Source: Candidatus Ancillula hodotermitis (lineage in GTDB: Bacteria; Actinomycetota; Actinomycetes; Actinomycetales; Bifidobacteriaceae). From it: a DNA stretch of 43,918 bases. The position numbers were made by a program, and so were the translations under genes. Of the stretch, positions 15,941 to 24,801 are shown piece by piece. The stretch lies in assembly GCA_031262545.1 (NCBI GenBank), contig JAISHP010000091.1, positions 1 to 43,918 on the forward strand. The letters are read 5' to 3'. The notes beneath the pieces were generated by a model that saw nothing but the letters and a program-made list of their open reading frames with translations, did not search any database and was not told the origin of the DNA. Position 1 is the stretch's first letter. Each line of letters opens with the position of its first letter.

Positions 15941-18025
15941 ATGTCAAATATTGAAGAAAAAACTATTAAAAAGTTTTATGATGTGATGAATTTGGTTTTT
16001 CCAAATGATTCTGATCCTTCTGTTTTACCATTGTATGTAGAAGAAGGTGGCGTTCAAGCGGGAGGGACTGTTACTGTCAGGATAGATAATTCAGGTTTAG
16101 GTTCAAATGGAACTATTTCCGAATCAGAGCAAGCTCATTTAGATATGGAGGCACAAACACCTAAAAAAGTTTTTAGAGCTTATCACTTTTTTGATCAAGT
16201 CGATCGCCATTCTGCGGTCATCAAAGCAAATCGAGCAGTTTCATTTTCAACTTTTATGAACATTTTTCCTGCTAGTTTGTGGAAGGAACATACTATTGCT
16301 AAGTCTGTTCGTTTGGTTTTAGAACTTGAGGGAGAGTGTGCGGTAGACATTTTTCGCTCAACAGCTAGAGGAACTTGGAACAGAATTGCTGGTGATTATG
16401 ATGCTGGAGTTGGTGAAAAAACCACTGTAAAGTATGATTTACCTTTAGATAGTTTTGGAGACGGAGGATTTTTATGGTTTGAAATAGCAACCAAAACTGA
16501 ATCTGTCAAGATTAATCGTGGAGTTTGGCAAGTATTGGTTGAAGAAAAAGCAAACCAGATTGATTCAAAAAGAACAAAAGCTTCAATTGCAATTACAACA
16601 TTTAATAATCCCGAGGAATGTGTAAAGCAGATGAATCGGTTCATCTCAGCACCAGAAACACTTGAAAGAATTGATAAAGTAATGATTACTGATCAAGGAA
16701 ATAAATTGGTTGAAGATGCTGATGGATTTAAAGAAGCATCAGAAAATTTAGGTAAGCAATTTAAATATATCAAACAACCTAATTTGGGTGGCTCTGGTGG
16801 ATTTTCAAGAGGGATGTATGAAGGAATCCGTAATCCTGATTCAGATTATGTAATGCTTTTGGATGATGATGCTATAATTGAACCTGAATCAATTTTAAGA
16901 TCAATTAATTTTGCGGAATTTTGTCGGAGACCTACTATTGTTGGAGGTCATATGTTGAATTTGTATGAACGTTCAACAGTGCATAATTTTGGTGAAAGAA
17001 TTGATAAATGGGATTGGATGTGGGGACCTGTTACCCCTCCACCTGAAGGATTAGATTTTGCTAAATATTCATACAAACAAATTCCGAGTTTACATCGTAG
17101 AATTGACCCTGAGATGACAGGGTGGTGGATGTGTTTGATTCCAAGAGAGATTATCCAGAAAATTGGACTTTCTTTGCCTGTGTTTATTAAGTGGGATGAT
17201 TGTGAATATGGTGTTCGTGCTGGTGAAAACGGCTATAGAATTGTTCATTTAACTGGCGCTGCGGTTTGGCATATGCCTTGGACAGAAAAAGATGATCGTC
17301 TTGACTGGCAAGCATTTTATCATCAGCGTAATAAATTGCTAGCTGCTATGTTACACTCTCCTTTCAAAAAAGGTGGACATTCAATTCAACATTCATTCTT
17401 GGCTGATGTTAAGCATTTGTTCTGCTATCAGTATGGGGCAGTTGAGTTAAGACATCAAGGGATTAGAGATTTGTTATCTGGTCCCGAACATCTTCATAAA
17501 ACAATTTTTGAACGAAATCAAACAATTCGTAAGACTTTAAAGACTTTTCATGATGGCCAAATCATCAAAAATGTAGAGGATTTCCCAGCTGTTATAAATA
17601 CACAAAAGCCTCGTAAAAAACCAGTTGAATATCCTAAAGGTAAGATTTCACTAGCTGTTCGTTTGGCAAAAACTGGTTTGAAGAATTTACTTAAGCGCTC
17701 ACCTTATCAAGCTGGGCAAAATCCTCAAGTTCGTCTGCCTTCTGTTGATGCGCAGTGGTTTAAGCTTGGACCTGTAGATTCAGCCCTTGTTTCAGTTGCT
17801 GATGGTAAAGGTGCTATGTTTTATGTTAGAAGCAGAAAAATATTTGTTCATCAACTTATGGAATCAATTAGCTTACATAGAAAACTTAAACATAATTGGA
17901 ATAAATTGCAAGTTCAATATAAAGAGCAACTTTCTAGAGTGGTTTCTGAAATTGAATGGTCAAATACATTTGGTGTAAATGAAGCAAAAATGGTGGAAGA
18001 AAGAGAAATCAAAGGAGAATTTTAA
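15941..18025 (+). CDS. GlfT2-like galactofuranosyltransferase, copy 1
   Basis: This 694-aa GT2/GT78-type enzyme is built like mycobacterial GlfT2: an N-terminal beta-rich domain (to about 210), a GT-A domain, and a helical C-terminal part. Matching landmarks are LGGSGGFSRGMYEG, the metal site Asp308-Asp310 in LLDDDA, VGGHMLNL, GWWMCLIPRE, the base motif IKWDD (Asp419/Asp420), and HMPW (His444) exactly 24 residues later as in GlfT2. GlfT2 extends galactofuran from UDP-galactofuranose on the cytoplasmic face, and a similar role is likely here. It is about 50 residues longer than copy 2 (646 aa) and GlfT2 (637 aa). It is the first gene of a four-gene surface-glycan operon, and its start is leaderless. 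Confidence 0.88.
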   Translation: MSNIEEKTIKKFYDVMNLVFPNDSDPSVLPLYVEEGGVQAGGTVTVRIDNSGLGSNGTISESEQAHLDMEAQTPKKVFRAYHFFDQVDRHSAVIKANRAVSFSTFMNIFPASLWKEHTIAKSVRLVLELEGECAVDIFRSTARGTWNRIAGDYDAGVGEKTTVKYDLPLDSFGDGGFLWFEIATKTESVKINRGVWQVLVEEKANQIDSKRTKASIAITTFNNPEECVKQMNRFISAPETLERIDKVMITDQGNKLVEDADGFKEASENLGKQFKYIKQPNLGGSGGFSRGMYEGIRNPDSDYVMLLDDDAIIEPESILRSINFAEFCRRPTIVGGHMLNLYERSTVHNFGERIDKWDWMWGPVTPPPEGLDFAKYSYKQIPSLHRRIDPEMTGWWMCLIPREIIQKIGLSLPVFIKWDDCEYGVRAGENGYRIVHLTGAAVWHMPWTEKDDRLDWQAFYHQRNKLLAAMLHSPFKKGGHSIQHSFLADVKHLFCYQYGAVELRHQGIRDLLSGPEHLHKTIFERNQTIRKTLKTFHDGQIIKNVEDFPAVINTQKPRKKPVEYPKGKISLAVRLAKTGLKNLLKRSPYQAGQNPQVRLPSVDAQWFKLGPVDSALVSVADGKGAMFYVRSRKIFVHQLMESISLHRKLKHNWNKLQVQYKEQLSRVVSEIEWSNTFGVNEAKMVEEREIKGEF

Positions 18026-18027
18026 TT

Positions 18028-19968
18028 TTGGGAAATAAAGAGGTGTGGACAAGAGTTGAACGTTTAGTTTTTCCGCTAGACGACCAAAAGAAATCTCCAA
18101 TGTTTTTGGAGACAAAAGATAGATATAAACTTTGGAAAGATTTTGATTTTGAGCCAATTAATCGTTTTAAAGTTAAATTTCCAGCAAAAACTGGAGTTGA
18201 TTTCGCAAACTTTTTTAATTTGTTTCCGGCTAGTCATTGGAATCACTGGACAGTATCAAAAAATGTAAAATTATCCTTGAATTTGCAAGGTAAAGGTAAA
18301 GTCTCACTATGCAAATCTAATTTAGATAATCCTGAAGCAACTTCTATTACAAAAGAAATTATAGCTGTGGCTGATTTCGATAATACTCAAGAAGGAAGTA
18401 TATATTTTGAATACTCTTTGGAAGAGTTTGTTGATGGTGGTATACTTTGGTTTGAGTTAGATTGTGAAACTGAGGTTATTCTTTCTGGAGATTGGTCGGT
18501 AGATGGGGATCCAAAAAAGCAGAATGATATTTATAAGGCAAATTTAGGAATTACTACATTTAATAATTCTGATGAAGTTATTATTCAATTAAATCGTTTG
18601 GCTAGTGATGCTGAACTTTTGAAATATGTTAATAAAATTATTGTTGTTGATCAAGGAACAGACAAAGTTGTTGACAATAAAGGATATACTGATGCTGCTA
18701 AACCGTTAGGAGATCAATTACAATTAATTAAACAAGGTAATCTTGGCGGAGCTGGTGGATTTTCAAGATCCATGCTTGAGACTTTAAACGATAAGAATGC
18801 CGATGCTGTTCTTTTGATGGATGATGATATTTTAGTTGAAACTGAATCAATTTTGCGCTCAATCTTATTTCAGAGTTTTTGTAAGGACACAACGATCGTT
18901 GGTGGACATATGATGAATTTGCATTTCCCGAATCGTCTGCATAATTTCGGCGAATATATGGATGATAATCTCTGGGAATGGAAGCCACTGTTCCCGAACC
19001 CAGAAGTTGATAAGGACATTTGGAAGTTTTATGCAATTGATTTTTCTAAGCGTAACTTTTTGAATGAACCAAAAATGCATAAACGTTATGACCCAGATTT
19101 TAATGCTTGGTGGATGTGTTTAGTTCCTCGTGAAGTTATTGAAAAACAGGGATTGGCTTTACCTGTATTTATTAAGTGGGACGATGTTGAATATGGAATT
19201 CGTGCTAAAAAGAATGGTTTTCCAACTTGCACATTGTTAGGGGTTGGTGTTTGGCATATGCCTTGGACTGATAAGCCTGATGAATATTTAACTTGGGCAA
19301 GCTATTATCTTGAGAGAAATAAACTTGTGACAGCTTTGATTCATCAAGAAACTCCTCATTCAGGACCACAAATTGATGGATCAAGGATTACTGATTTGCG
19401 TTTCCTAACTTGTATGCAGTATTCACCAGTGGAAATTCGTTTACAAGCGTTAGAAGATATTTTGGCTGGTCCTGAACACCTTCATAAAACATTAAGCGTT
19501 CGCAATCCAGAAGTTCGTTCAAAAATGAAGAATGCAGCTGATACTAAAATTTATTCAGAAGATGAATTACCAGAAGTTATTTTGAATCCTGAACTTTCTG
19601 ACCCTTCAAAAGCTTTAGAGCCAAAAACATGGCAAAAAGCTCGTAAGCTAGAAAAGAAGGCGATTAAATATAGTGAAAATGCTAATTGTTCTATAGGTGA
19701 TTTTAAAACTGCTGAAGTTCGTTATGAGAATTTTGCTCAATATGAGTGGTTCCGTTTTTGGAATTTCAATTCTGTTCTTGTCAAAGGTGCTGCTTTGGAT
19801 GGCTATTTCTGGTATCGTCGTGATTCGAAGAAATTTAGTGAACTCTATTCTAAATCGGTTAGATTGCATAAAGAGTTGGATGAGCGTTGGGAAGAGTTAC
19901 AGAGAATCTATAGAAATGCTTTAGATAAGGTGACTTCACCAGAAGAATGGGAAAAGCATTTTAAATAA
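18028..19968 (+). CDS. GlfT2-like galactofuranosyltransferase, copy 2
   Basis: This is a 646-aa paralogue of the preceding gene, close to the 637 aa of GlfT2. The same order is seen: LGGAGGFSRSMLET, Asp265-Asp267 in LMDDDI, VGGHMMNL, AWWMCLVPRE, IKWDD (Asp385/Asp386) and HMPW (His410, again 24 residues on). The start is a TTG, chosen because AAAGGAG lies 10 nt upstream and just 2 nt separate it from the previous stop. The two copies are clearly diverged, so they may add different Galf linkages or act as initiator and polymerase, as GlfT1/GlfT2 do in mycobacteria. That division is inferred. Confidence 0.87.
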   Translation: MGNKEVWTRVERLVFPLDDQKKSPMFLETKDRYKLWKDFDFEPINRFKVKFPAKTGVDFANFFNLFPASHWNHWTVSKNVKLSLNLQGKGKVSLCKSNLDNPEATSITKEIIAVADFDNTQEGSIYFEYSLEEFVDGGILWFELDCETEVILSGDWSVDGDPKKQNDIYKANLGITTFNNSDEVIIQLNRLASDAELLKYVNKIIVVDQGTDKVVDNKGYTDAAKPLGDQLQLIKQGNLGGAGGFSRSMLETLNDKNADAVLLMDDDILVETESILRSILFQSFCKDTTIVGGHMMNLHFPNRLHNFGEYMDDNLWEWKPLFPNPEVDKDIWKFYAIDFSKRNFLNEPKMHKRYDPDFNAWWMCLVPREVIEKQGLALPVFIKWDDVEYGIRAKKNGFPTCTLLGVGVWHMPWTDKPDEYLTWASYYLERNKLVTALIHQETPHSGPQIDGSRITDLRFLTCMQYSPVEIRLQALEDILAGPEHLHKTLSVRNPEVRSKMKNAADTKIYSEDELPEVILNPELSDPSKALEPKTWQKARKLEKKAIKYSENANCSIGDFKTAEVRYENFAQYEWFRFWNFNSVLVKGAALDGYFWYRRDSKKFSELYSKSVRLHKELDERWEELQRIYRNALDKVTSPEEWEKHFK

Positions 19969-21612
19969 ATGAAAATCTTATTAGATCATTCGGAATTAAT
20001 TAGCATTGAAATTAATTCTGATTTATTTAGTTTAGTAATAAAGATTTGCTCGACCTATCCAGATGAAGTTTTCTGCATTCATAATTTTAAAATTGAAAAA
20101 AATGAATTACCTTCAAATTTAAAAATATTAAGCACAGATCCAGCTTTTTATCAGTTTAATGATTTTGATTCTAGATTGTTGTTAGAATCACTAAACGTTG
20201 AAATTATAAGTAATAAAAAAGAATTTAAACGTTTAATTCAAAAATCTCTAATGCCTAAAAATATAATGGATTATTATAAGAATTATATTCCTGATGGGTT
20301 TAATCCTAAAAAACCATTAGTTCTAATTATGGGTTGGAAGCCGCCAGAAGCTCAAACTAAAAGAAATTCTTATCACCATCGTGAGGCGCATATTGAAGAG
20401 ATATTACTTCGATTTGGTGCTAAAGTTGTCTATATTGATCAGCTACATACTCTTGAGGAGCAATTTTTCTACATTAATAAATCAAGTATGATTGTTGTCG
20501 AGAGTGCTAAAAATGTATTACCTTTGTTGTCTGCATTGAAATATCATAAGAATAAAGTTATTATCGATTTTCACGATATAGCAAAATTGAATTTTCCACT
20601 TCCATTTGAACCTGAATATGCAAGTTTGAAAACAAAAGAAAATTTTGGATCAACTTCGCCCGAAGCCACTAGAGAAGGTCTTTGGCGATTACAGATGGAA
20701 TTTGATATTGCTGAACGCTTTGCTTATTTAAATTTTGATAAATTTATTTATACGACTAACACATTAAAAAGGCATGTTGAAGAAGTAAATGGAGCTGAAG
20801 AAAGTCAGAAAAAAACTTGGATTCAGCTTCCAATATTTTATGAAAAATCTTCAAAAGATCAAATAAAAAATAAAACTGATAAAATTGTTTATTCTGGAAC
20901 GGTGGATTCTGTTCTAGAAAATATTGATTTGATGATGGATTTAGTGGAATTAAAATCAAAATATCAATATAAATTTTTTGGACCTCAGCCAAATCAGTTT
21001 TCAAGAATTTTTGAGAGTGATAAAAGTTATGATGTTTTTGTGGGCAGAGTCGCAAGACAAGAAGTAATCACGAATTTATTAGATGCTAAATTTGGATTAA
21101 TTTTAAGGGATGATTTGGCAGTAAATCGAGCAGCAAATCCTACGAAACTTATTGAGTTTTTGATGTTTGGGGTAATTCCAATTGTAAAAACTCCTTATTT
21201 GGGAGATTTTTACGATATGGGCTACTCTTATATTGAATATAAAGATTTTATAGCCGATAATTTTGCTGAGAAATATTCTGATGAAAAATTACAAGAAATG
21301 CGTAATAATAATTTGCAGATAGTTGATAGAATAACAGCTGTTTTTAATGATGGAAATAAAAAAATTGAGAATCTATTTAATCAGGTTTTAGATAAAAAAA
21401 ATATTACTGATATCTATCCAGATGAGGTTTTGGCAGGATTAGAATTTTATGCAAAGCAAAATAAAATTAATCGACTTGAAAGAGATTTTAATAATTTGTC
21501 TGCTAATTACGAAAATCTAAAGAGAGAATACAATCTAGCTTTATCAACTAAAGCTATGAGATTAAATAATAAATTGGCTGAATTAAAGAATAAATTGAAA
21601 GGTGAAAAATGA
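19969..21612 (+). CDS. GT-B glycosyltransferase (GT4-like) with C-terminal coiled coil
   Basis: This 547-aa cytosolic protein has two Rossmann-like halves. The first holds LVLIMGWKPPEAQT and VIIDFHDIAKL, the second KIVYSGTVDSVLENIDLM and the donor-site-like stretch NPTKLIEFLMFGVIPI. These fit a retaining GT-B (GT4-type) enzyme, although the first ~90 residues are not recognised. The last ~60 residues are a charged coiled coil (INRLERDFNNLSANYENL). The ATG follows the previous stop directly with no good ribosome site, so coupling is likely. Acceptor and donor are unknown; the operon suggests a galactofuran-containing surface polymer. Confidence 0.72.
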   Translation: MKILLDHSELISIEINSDLFSLVIKICSTYPDEVFCIHNFKIEKNELPSNLKILSTDPAFYQFNDFDSRLLLESLNVEIISNKKEFKRLIQKSLMPKNIMDYYKNYIPDGFNPKKPLVLIMGWKPPEAQTKRNSYHHREAHIEEILLRFGAKVVYIDQLHTLEEQFFYINKSSMIVVESAKNVLPLLSALKYHKNKVIIDFHDIAKLNFPLPFEPEYASLKTKENFGSTSPEATREGLWRLQMEFDIAERFAYLNFDKFIYTTNTLKRHVEEVNGAEESQKKTWIQLPIFYEKSSKDQIKNKTDKIVYSGTVDSVLENIDLMMDLVELKSKYQYKFFGPQPNQFSRIFESDKSYDVFVGRVARQEVITNLLDAKFGLILRDDLAVNRAANPTKLIEFLMFGVIPIVKTPYLGDFYDMGYSYIEYKDFIADNFAEKYSDEKLQEMRNNNLQIVDRITAVFNDGNKKIENLFNQVLDKKNITDIYPDEVLAGLEFYAKQNKINRLERDFNNLSANYENLKREYNLALSTKAMRLNNKLAELKNKLKGEK

Positions 21613-23066
21613 GTAAAGAAAAAGATTTATCACCAAAAAGTTTTGGAGAGATTGAAAAATTATTTAATCAAAAATTAGAAGAAAAACTTGATGCTAAATT
21701 TTTTCAACATTTTAATGGTAAAATAGATGATATCATTTTTGCTGTAAATCGTAATAATGATAATTTGCAATTACAAATGAGGAATAGTCCTGCACCAAAA
21801 ACTGTTGATGGAAAATATAAAGTGATGTTTTTGATTCATAATATAAGCTCTTTTGCAAATGTTATTGAGCCTTTGATTAAAGAAGCTCAAACAAGACCAG
21901 AACTGGATGTTATAGTTGCTTCAATTCCTCATTGTTTTCCAGGTGAACTTGATATTTTGACTGAGGCTGAAAGAGAAAAGACACCTGAAGGGATTGAAGA
22001 GGATGTTCACTTATATTTAAATCAAAAAGGAATAGAACATATTCGCTTGAATGATAAAAATTCTCGTGATTCACTTTGGACTTTGAAAATCATTAACCCT
22101 GCAATAATTTTTAAGCAATCGCAGTGGGATGCAGATGTTCCTTTTGGATTTAATGCTTATAACTTATCTTGGACTAGATTATGTATTTTACCCTATTCTG
22201 GTGTGTTAATTACAGATGTTCCTGGTCCGGATCCTGAAAATCCGGCTCTTGGAGGAGTGGATGATCAGCTTTATACAAGAGAATGTTGGAAATTTTTTAC
22301 TCCAAATAAATATGTCAAAATGGAGCTCAAAAATACACCTCTTCAAGGAAAAAATTGTGTAGAAACAGGGCATCCTATCTTGGAAACAATTCAAAATGCT
22401 AAACCATTTTGGCCAAATAATGAAAAAAATATAGGTAAAAGCAAATTGAAAGTTATTCTTTCTCTTCATCACTCGTTGACTGATGATTGGTTTAATTTTG
22501 GAGTTTTTCACTATGCGTATAAACAAATATTAAAGCTTATTAAAGATACCCCAGATGTGGAGTATTTACTATCAATGCATCCAACACTAGTTTCTCATTT
22601 GATGGCTGGTCACAATAAAGATATTTCATCAGCAGAATTTAAAACTTGGCTATCAGATTTTGAGAATTTACCAAATACAATTATTCAAAATGGAGAGGCG
22701 TATGAAAGTCTCTTTCAAGCTTCAGATGTGCTTCTTACGGATGGAATTTCATGGCTAGCACAATATCAAATTGCCGGAAAAGAAAAAGGTAAGCCAATTC
22801 TGTATTTAGAGCGACCAGATCATTGTCCATTTAATCGCTGTGGGGAAGTTGCAATTCAGGGAGTCCAGCGAATCGGGTGTTCAAAAGATAATGTTGAACA
22901 AGCTTTCGAAAATATTAAAAATGAGTTGTTGGATTTGTCACAAGGTGAAATCTCAGCATCAATTCAAAAAGAATTACAAAAACAGCCAAAAATTGTGCAA
23001 GATGTGTTTGGCAAACCAGGTTCTGCTCAAAGAATCGTTGATGAGTTGGTCAAGGTTGCGATATAA
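21609..23066 (+). CDS. TagF-like CDP-glycerol/polyol-phosphate transferase family protein
   Basis: The 485-aa protein has an N-terminal charged helical stretch, then a region like the CDP-glycerol glycerophosphotransferase fold: YKVMFLIHNISSF, FKQSQWDADVPFG, HPILE, VILSLHHSLTDDW, and the C-terminal pattern ASDVLLTDGISWLAQYQ followed by KPILYLERPDHCPF. In wall-teichoic-acid enzymes this part binds CDP-glycerol. Actinobacteria use such enzymes for polyol-phosphate decorations. It overlaps the previous gene by ATGA, with AAAGGTG upstream. The final codons contain the next promoter. Donor specificity is unknown and the assignment is at family level. Confidence 0.7.
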   Translation: MSKEKDLSPKSFGEIEKLFNQKLEEKLDAKFFQHFNGKIDDIIFAVNRNNDNLQLQMRNSPAPKTVDGKYKVMFLIHNISSFANVIEPLIKEAQTRPELDVIVASIPHCFPGELDILTEAEREKTPEGIEEDVHLYLNQKGIEHIRLNDKNSRDSLWTLKIINPAIIFKQSQWDADVPFGFNAYNLSWTRLCILPYSGVLITDVPGPDPENPALGGVDDQLYTRECWKFFTPNKYVKMELKNTPLQGKNCVETGHPILETIQNAKPFWPNNEKNIGKSKLKVILSLHHSLTDDWFNFGVFHYAYKQILKLIKDTPDVEYLLSMHPTLVSHLMAGHNKDISSAEFKTWLSDFENLPNTIIQNGEAYESLFQASDVLLTDGISWLAQYQIAGKEKGKPILYLERPDHCPFNRCGEVAIQGVQRIGCSKDNVEQAFENIKNELLDLSQGEISASIQKELQKQPKIVQDVFGKPGSAQRIVDELVKVAI

Positions 23067-23067
23067 T
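23062..23067 (+). promoter_or_regulatory. -10 box overlapping a stop codon, leaderless promoter of FKBP
   Basis: TATAAT covers the TAA stop of the TagF-like gene and lies 6 nt before the ATG at 23074. TTGATG at 23038-23043, 18 bp upstream, is a possible -35. It lets the downstream operon be expressed apart from the glycan genes. Confidence 0.65.
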
Positions 23068-23073
23068 ATTTAT

Positions 23074-23772
23074 ATGGCTAAAAAGAGTAAAAGAGATAAA
23101 AATATAGCATACAATATTGAAAAGCAAATCAATTGGCAGGTTTCTCAAGACAAAAAGAAGAAGAAGCGGAATATTATTGTTATTATAATAGTTTCAGTTG
23201 TCGTTCTAGCTTTTGTTGTTACCCTTGCTTTAGCAGCTATGAATATAGCAGATAAGAATAAGTCTAATACGCCTGCAAGTGATACTTCAACAAGTGAAGA
23301 TAAAGATAAGACAGATACTTCAAAAGATACATCAGCTCATAATACACCTGCAAATGATGGAATTACAACTGATGATGGTCTTCCAAAAGTCACCTTTGCT
23401 GATGACAGTGTAAAGACACCTTCTATTGAGATGCCTTCAAACTTTAAGACACCAACTGAACTAGAAACAAAAGTTTTGGAGCAAGGAACAGGTGCTGAAA
23501 TTAAAGCAACTGATACAATCTCAGCTTTCTATTCTGGTTGGACAGTTGATAAGAATCAGTTTGATTCATCATACGCTCGTGGTTCAGCAACATCTTTCTC
23601 ACTTTCAAGTGTTATTAAAGGGTGGACTCAAGGTTTAACTGGAAAACATGTTGGAGACACTGTTGAGCTAGTAATTCCTTCTGATTTAGGATATGGAGCA
23701 ACAGGTTCTGGTGACACAATTCCAGCTAATGCGCCATTAATCTTTGTTGTAAAGATTGAAAGTGTTAAATAA
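23074..23772 (+). CDS. Membrane-anchored FKBP-type peptidyl-prolyl isomerase
   Basis: The 232-aa protein has a Lys-rich cytoplasmic start, one TM segment (about residues 33-58, IIVIIIVSVVVLAFVV), a Ser/Thr/Asp linker (about 60-105), and a C-terminal FKBP domain with FYSGWTVDKNQFDSSY, VIKGWTQGLTGKHVGD and IPSDLGYGATGSGDTIPANA. It should assist folding of exported proteins outside the membrane. A longer in-frame ORF from 22840 lies inside the previous gene. The leaderless promoter and the fit of the TM segment support 23074. No lipobox is seen, so it is probably anchored by the TM helix rather than by lipid. Confidence 0.9.
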   Translation: MAKKSKRDKNIAYNIEKQINWQVSQDKKKKKRNIIVIIIVSVVVLAFVVTLALAAMNIADKNKSNTPASDTSTSEDKDKTDTSKDTSAHNTPANDGITTDDGLPKVTFADDSVKTPSIEMPSNFKTPTELETKVLEQGTGAEIKATDTISAFYSGWTVDKNQFDSSYARGSATSFSLSSVIKGWTQGLTGKHVGDTVELVIPSDLGYGATGSGDTIPANAPLIFVVKIESVK

Positions 23773-23802
23773 AACCGGGAACCCATATTTTAAGGAGTTA
23801 AA

Positions 23803-24768
23803 ATGAATGTAAAAGAGCTAGATGAAGCAAGATTCAAAGAAGCTAGTAAGTTTGGTCGGATTGATCAAGAGGGACGAGTTTTTGTTCAACTTGGGACTGG
23901 AGAAAAGAATGTCGGTCAATATTCAACTGGTGAAATTGATAAAACCATGGATCTTTACATTCGTAGATTTGTTGATTTTGAAGAAAAATTAGACATTTTT
24001 GAACAACGTCTAAAAAGTGATACTGTTTCTTTGACTGCGCCAGCAATTGACATAGCAATGAACAATTTTAAGTCATTCTTGCAAATGAAAAATGCAGTTG
24101 GAGATTTTTCTAAGATTGAAAAGAGAGTAGAAGAACTTGCAAAACTTGGAGAAGAAAGAAAAGAGCAAAATCGTATTCAACGTAAAGCACAAATTGAAGA
24201 GGCTTTAAAAACTTTGAATACTTGTGTAACTAATGTAGAGAGCGTTATTTCTGGTGATTTGGAAAGAGTAAACTGGAAGCATGCCTCAGATGTTCTTGAT
24301 CAAAACTTTGATAAATGGAAGGAAGTGCGAGGTAACTTGCGTCTTCCAGAAAAACAAGCAGATGAGCTTTGGACAAGGTTTAAAGTTGCTCGTGATGTAA
24401 TTATTAATAATCGTCGCGAATTCCAAAGAAAGTTTAGAGATAATGCTAAGAGAGTTAAGTCTCGCAAACAAGTTATTATTGATGAGGCAAACAAAATTAA
24501 AGAATCTGAAAATTTTGATGTGACTAAAAAAACTTTCCAAAGATTATTGAAGACTTGGAAAGAAATTGGGCGTGGTGGAAGAAAAGATGATGATAAGCAA
24601 TGGGCACAATTTAAAGCTGCTCAAGATTATTTTTATTCTCGTTTACCAAAGAAAGAATTTACTCCTAAAGCAGAACGTCCAAAGTGGGATAATGATTTAT
24701 CAGAAATGAAAGCAGATATTACTGGTTTAGATGCTTTGGCAGCTTTGAAAGAAAAACTTTCTAAATAA
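23803..24768 (+). CDS. DUF349-domain protein
   Basis: This is a 321-aa, highly charged, helical cytosolic protein. After an N-terminal segment (DQEGRVFVQLGTGEKNVG), the rest is coiled-coil-like with DUF349 repeats, recognisable by W-x(2-3)-R/K...F...RD patterns such as NFDKWKEVRG...LWTRFKVARD and TWKEIGRGG...QWAQFKAAQDYF. DUF349 proteins are widespread in actinobacteria and their function is not established. AAGGAG lies shortly before the ATG. It is in an operon with FKBP (30 nt gap) and PepO (33 nt gap). Confidence 0.85.
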   Translation: MNVKELDEARFKEASKFGRIDQEGRVFVQLGTGEKNVGQYSTGEIDKTMDLYIRRFVDFEEKLDIFEQRLKSDTVSLTAPAIDIAMNNFKSFLQMKNAVGDFSKIEKRVEELAKLGEERKEQNRIQRKAQIEEALKTLNTCVTNVESVISGDLERVNWKHASDVLDQNFDKWKEVRGNLRLPEKQADELWTRFKVARDVIINNRREFQRKFRDNAKRVKSRKQVIIDEANKIKESENFDVTKKTFQRLLKTWKEIGRGGRKDDDKQWAQFKAAQDYFYSRLPKKEFTPKAERPKWDNDLSEMKADITGLDALAALKEKLSK

Positions 24769-24801
24769 ATTAATTAGAACAGGATAAAGAAAGAAACAAT
24801 T

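Noticed and set aside
22840-23073. Long N-terminal extension of the FKBP gene
   Set aside because: It lies within the TagF-like gene in another frame, and the TM anchor and promoter place the start at 23074.
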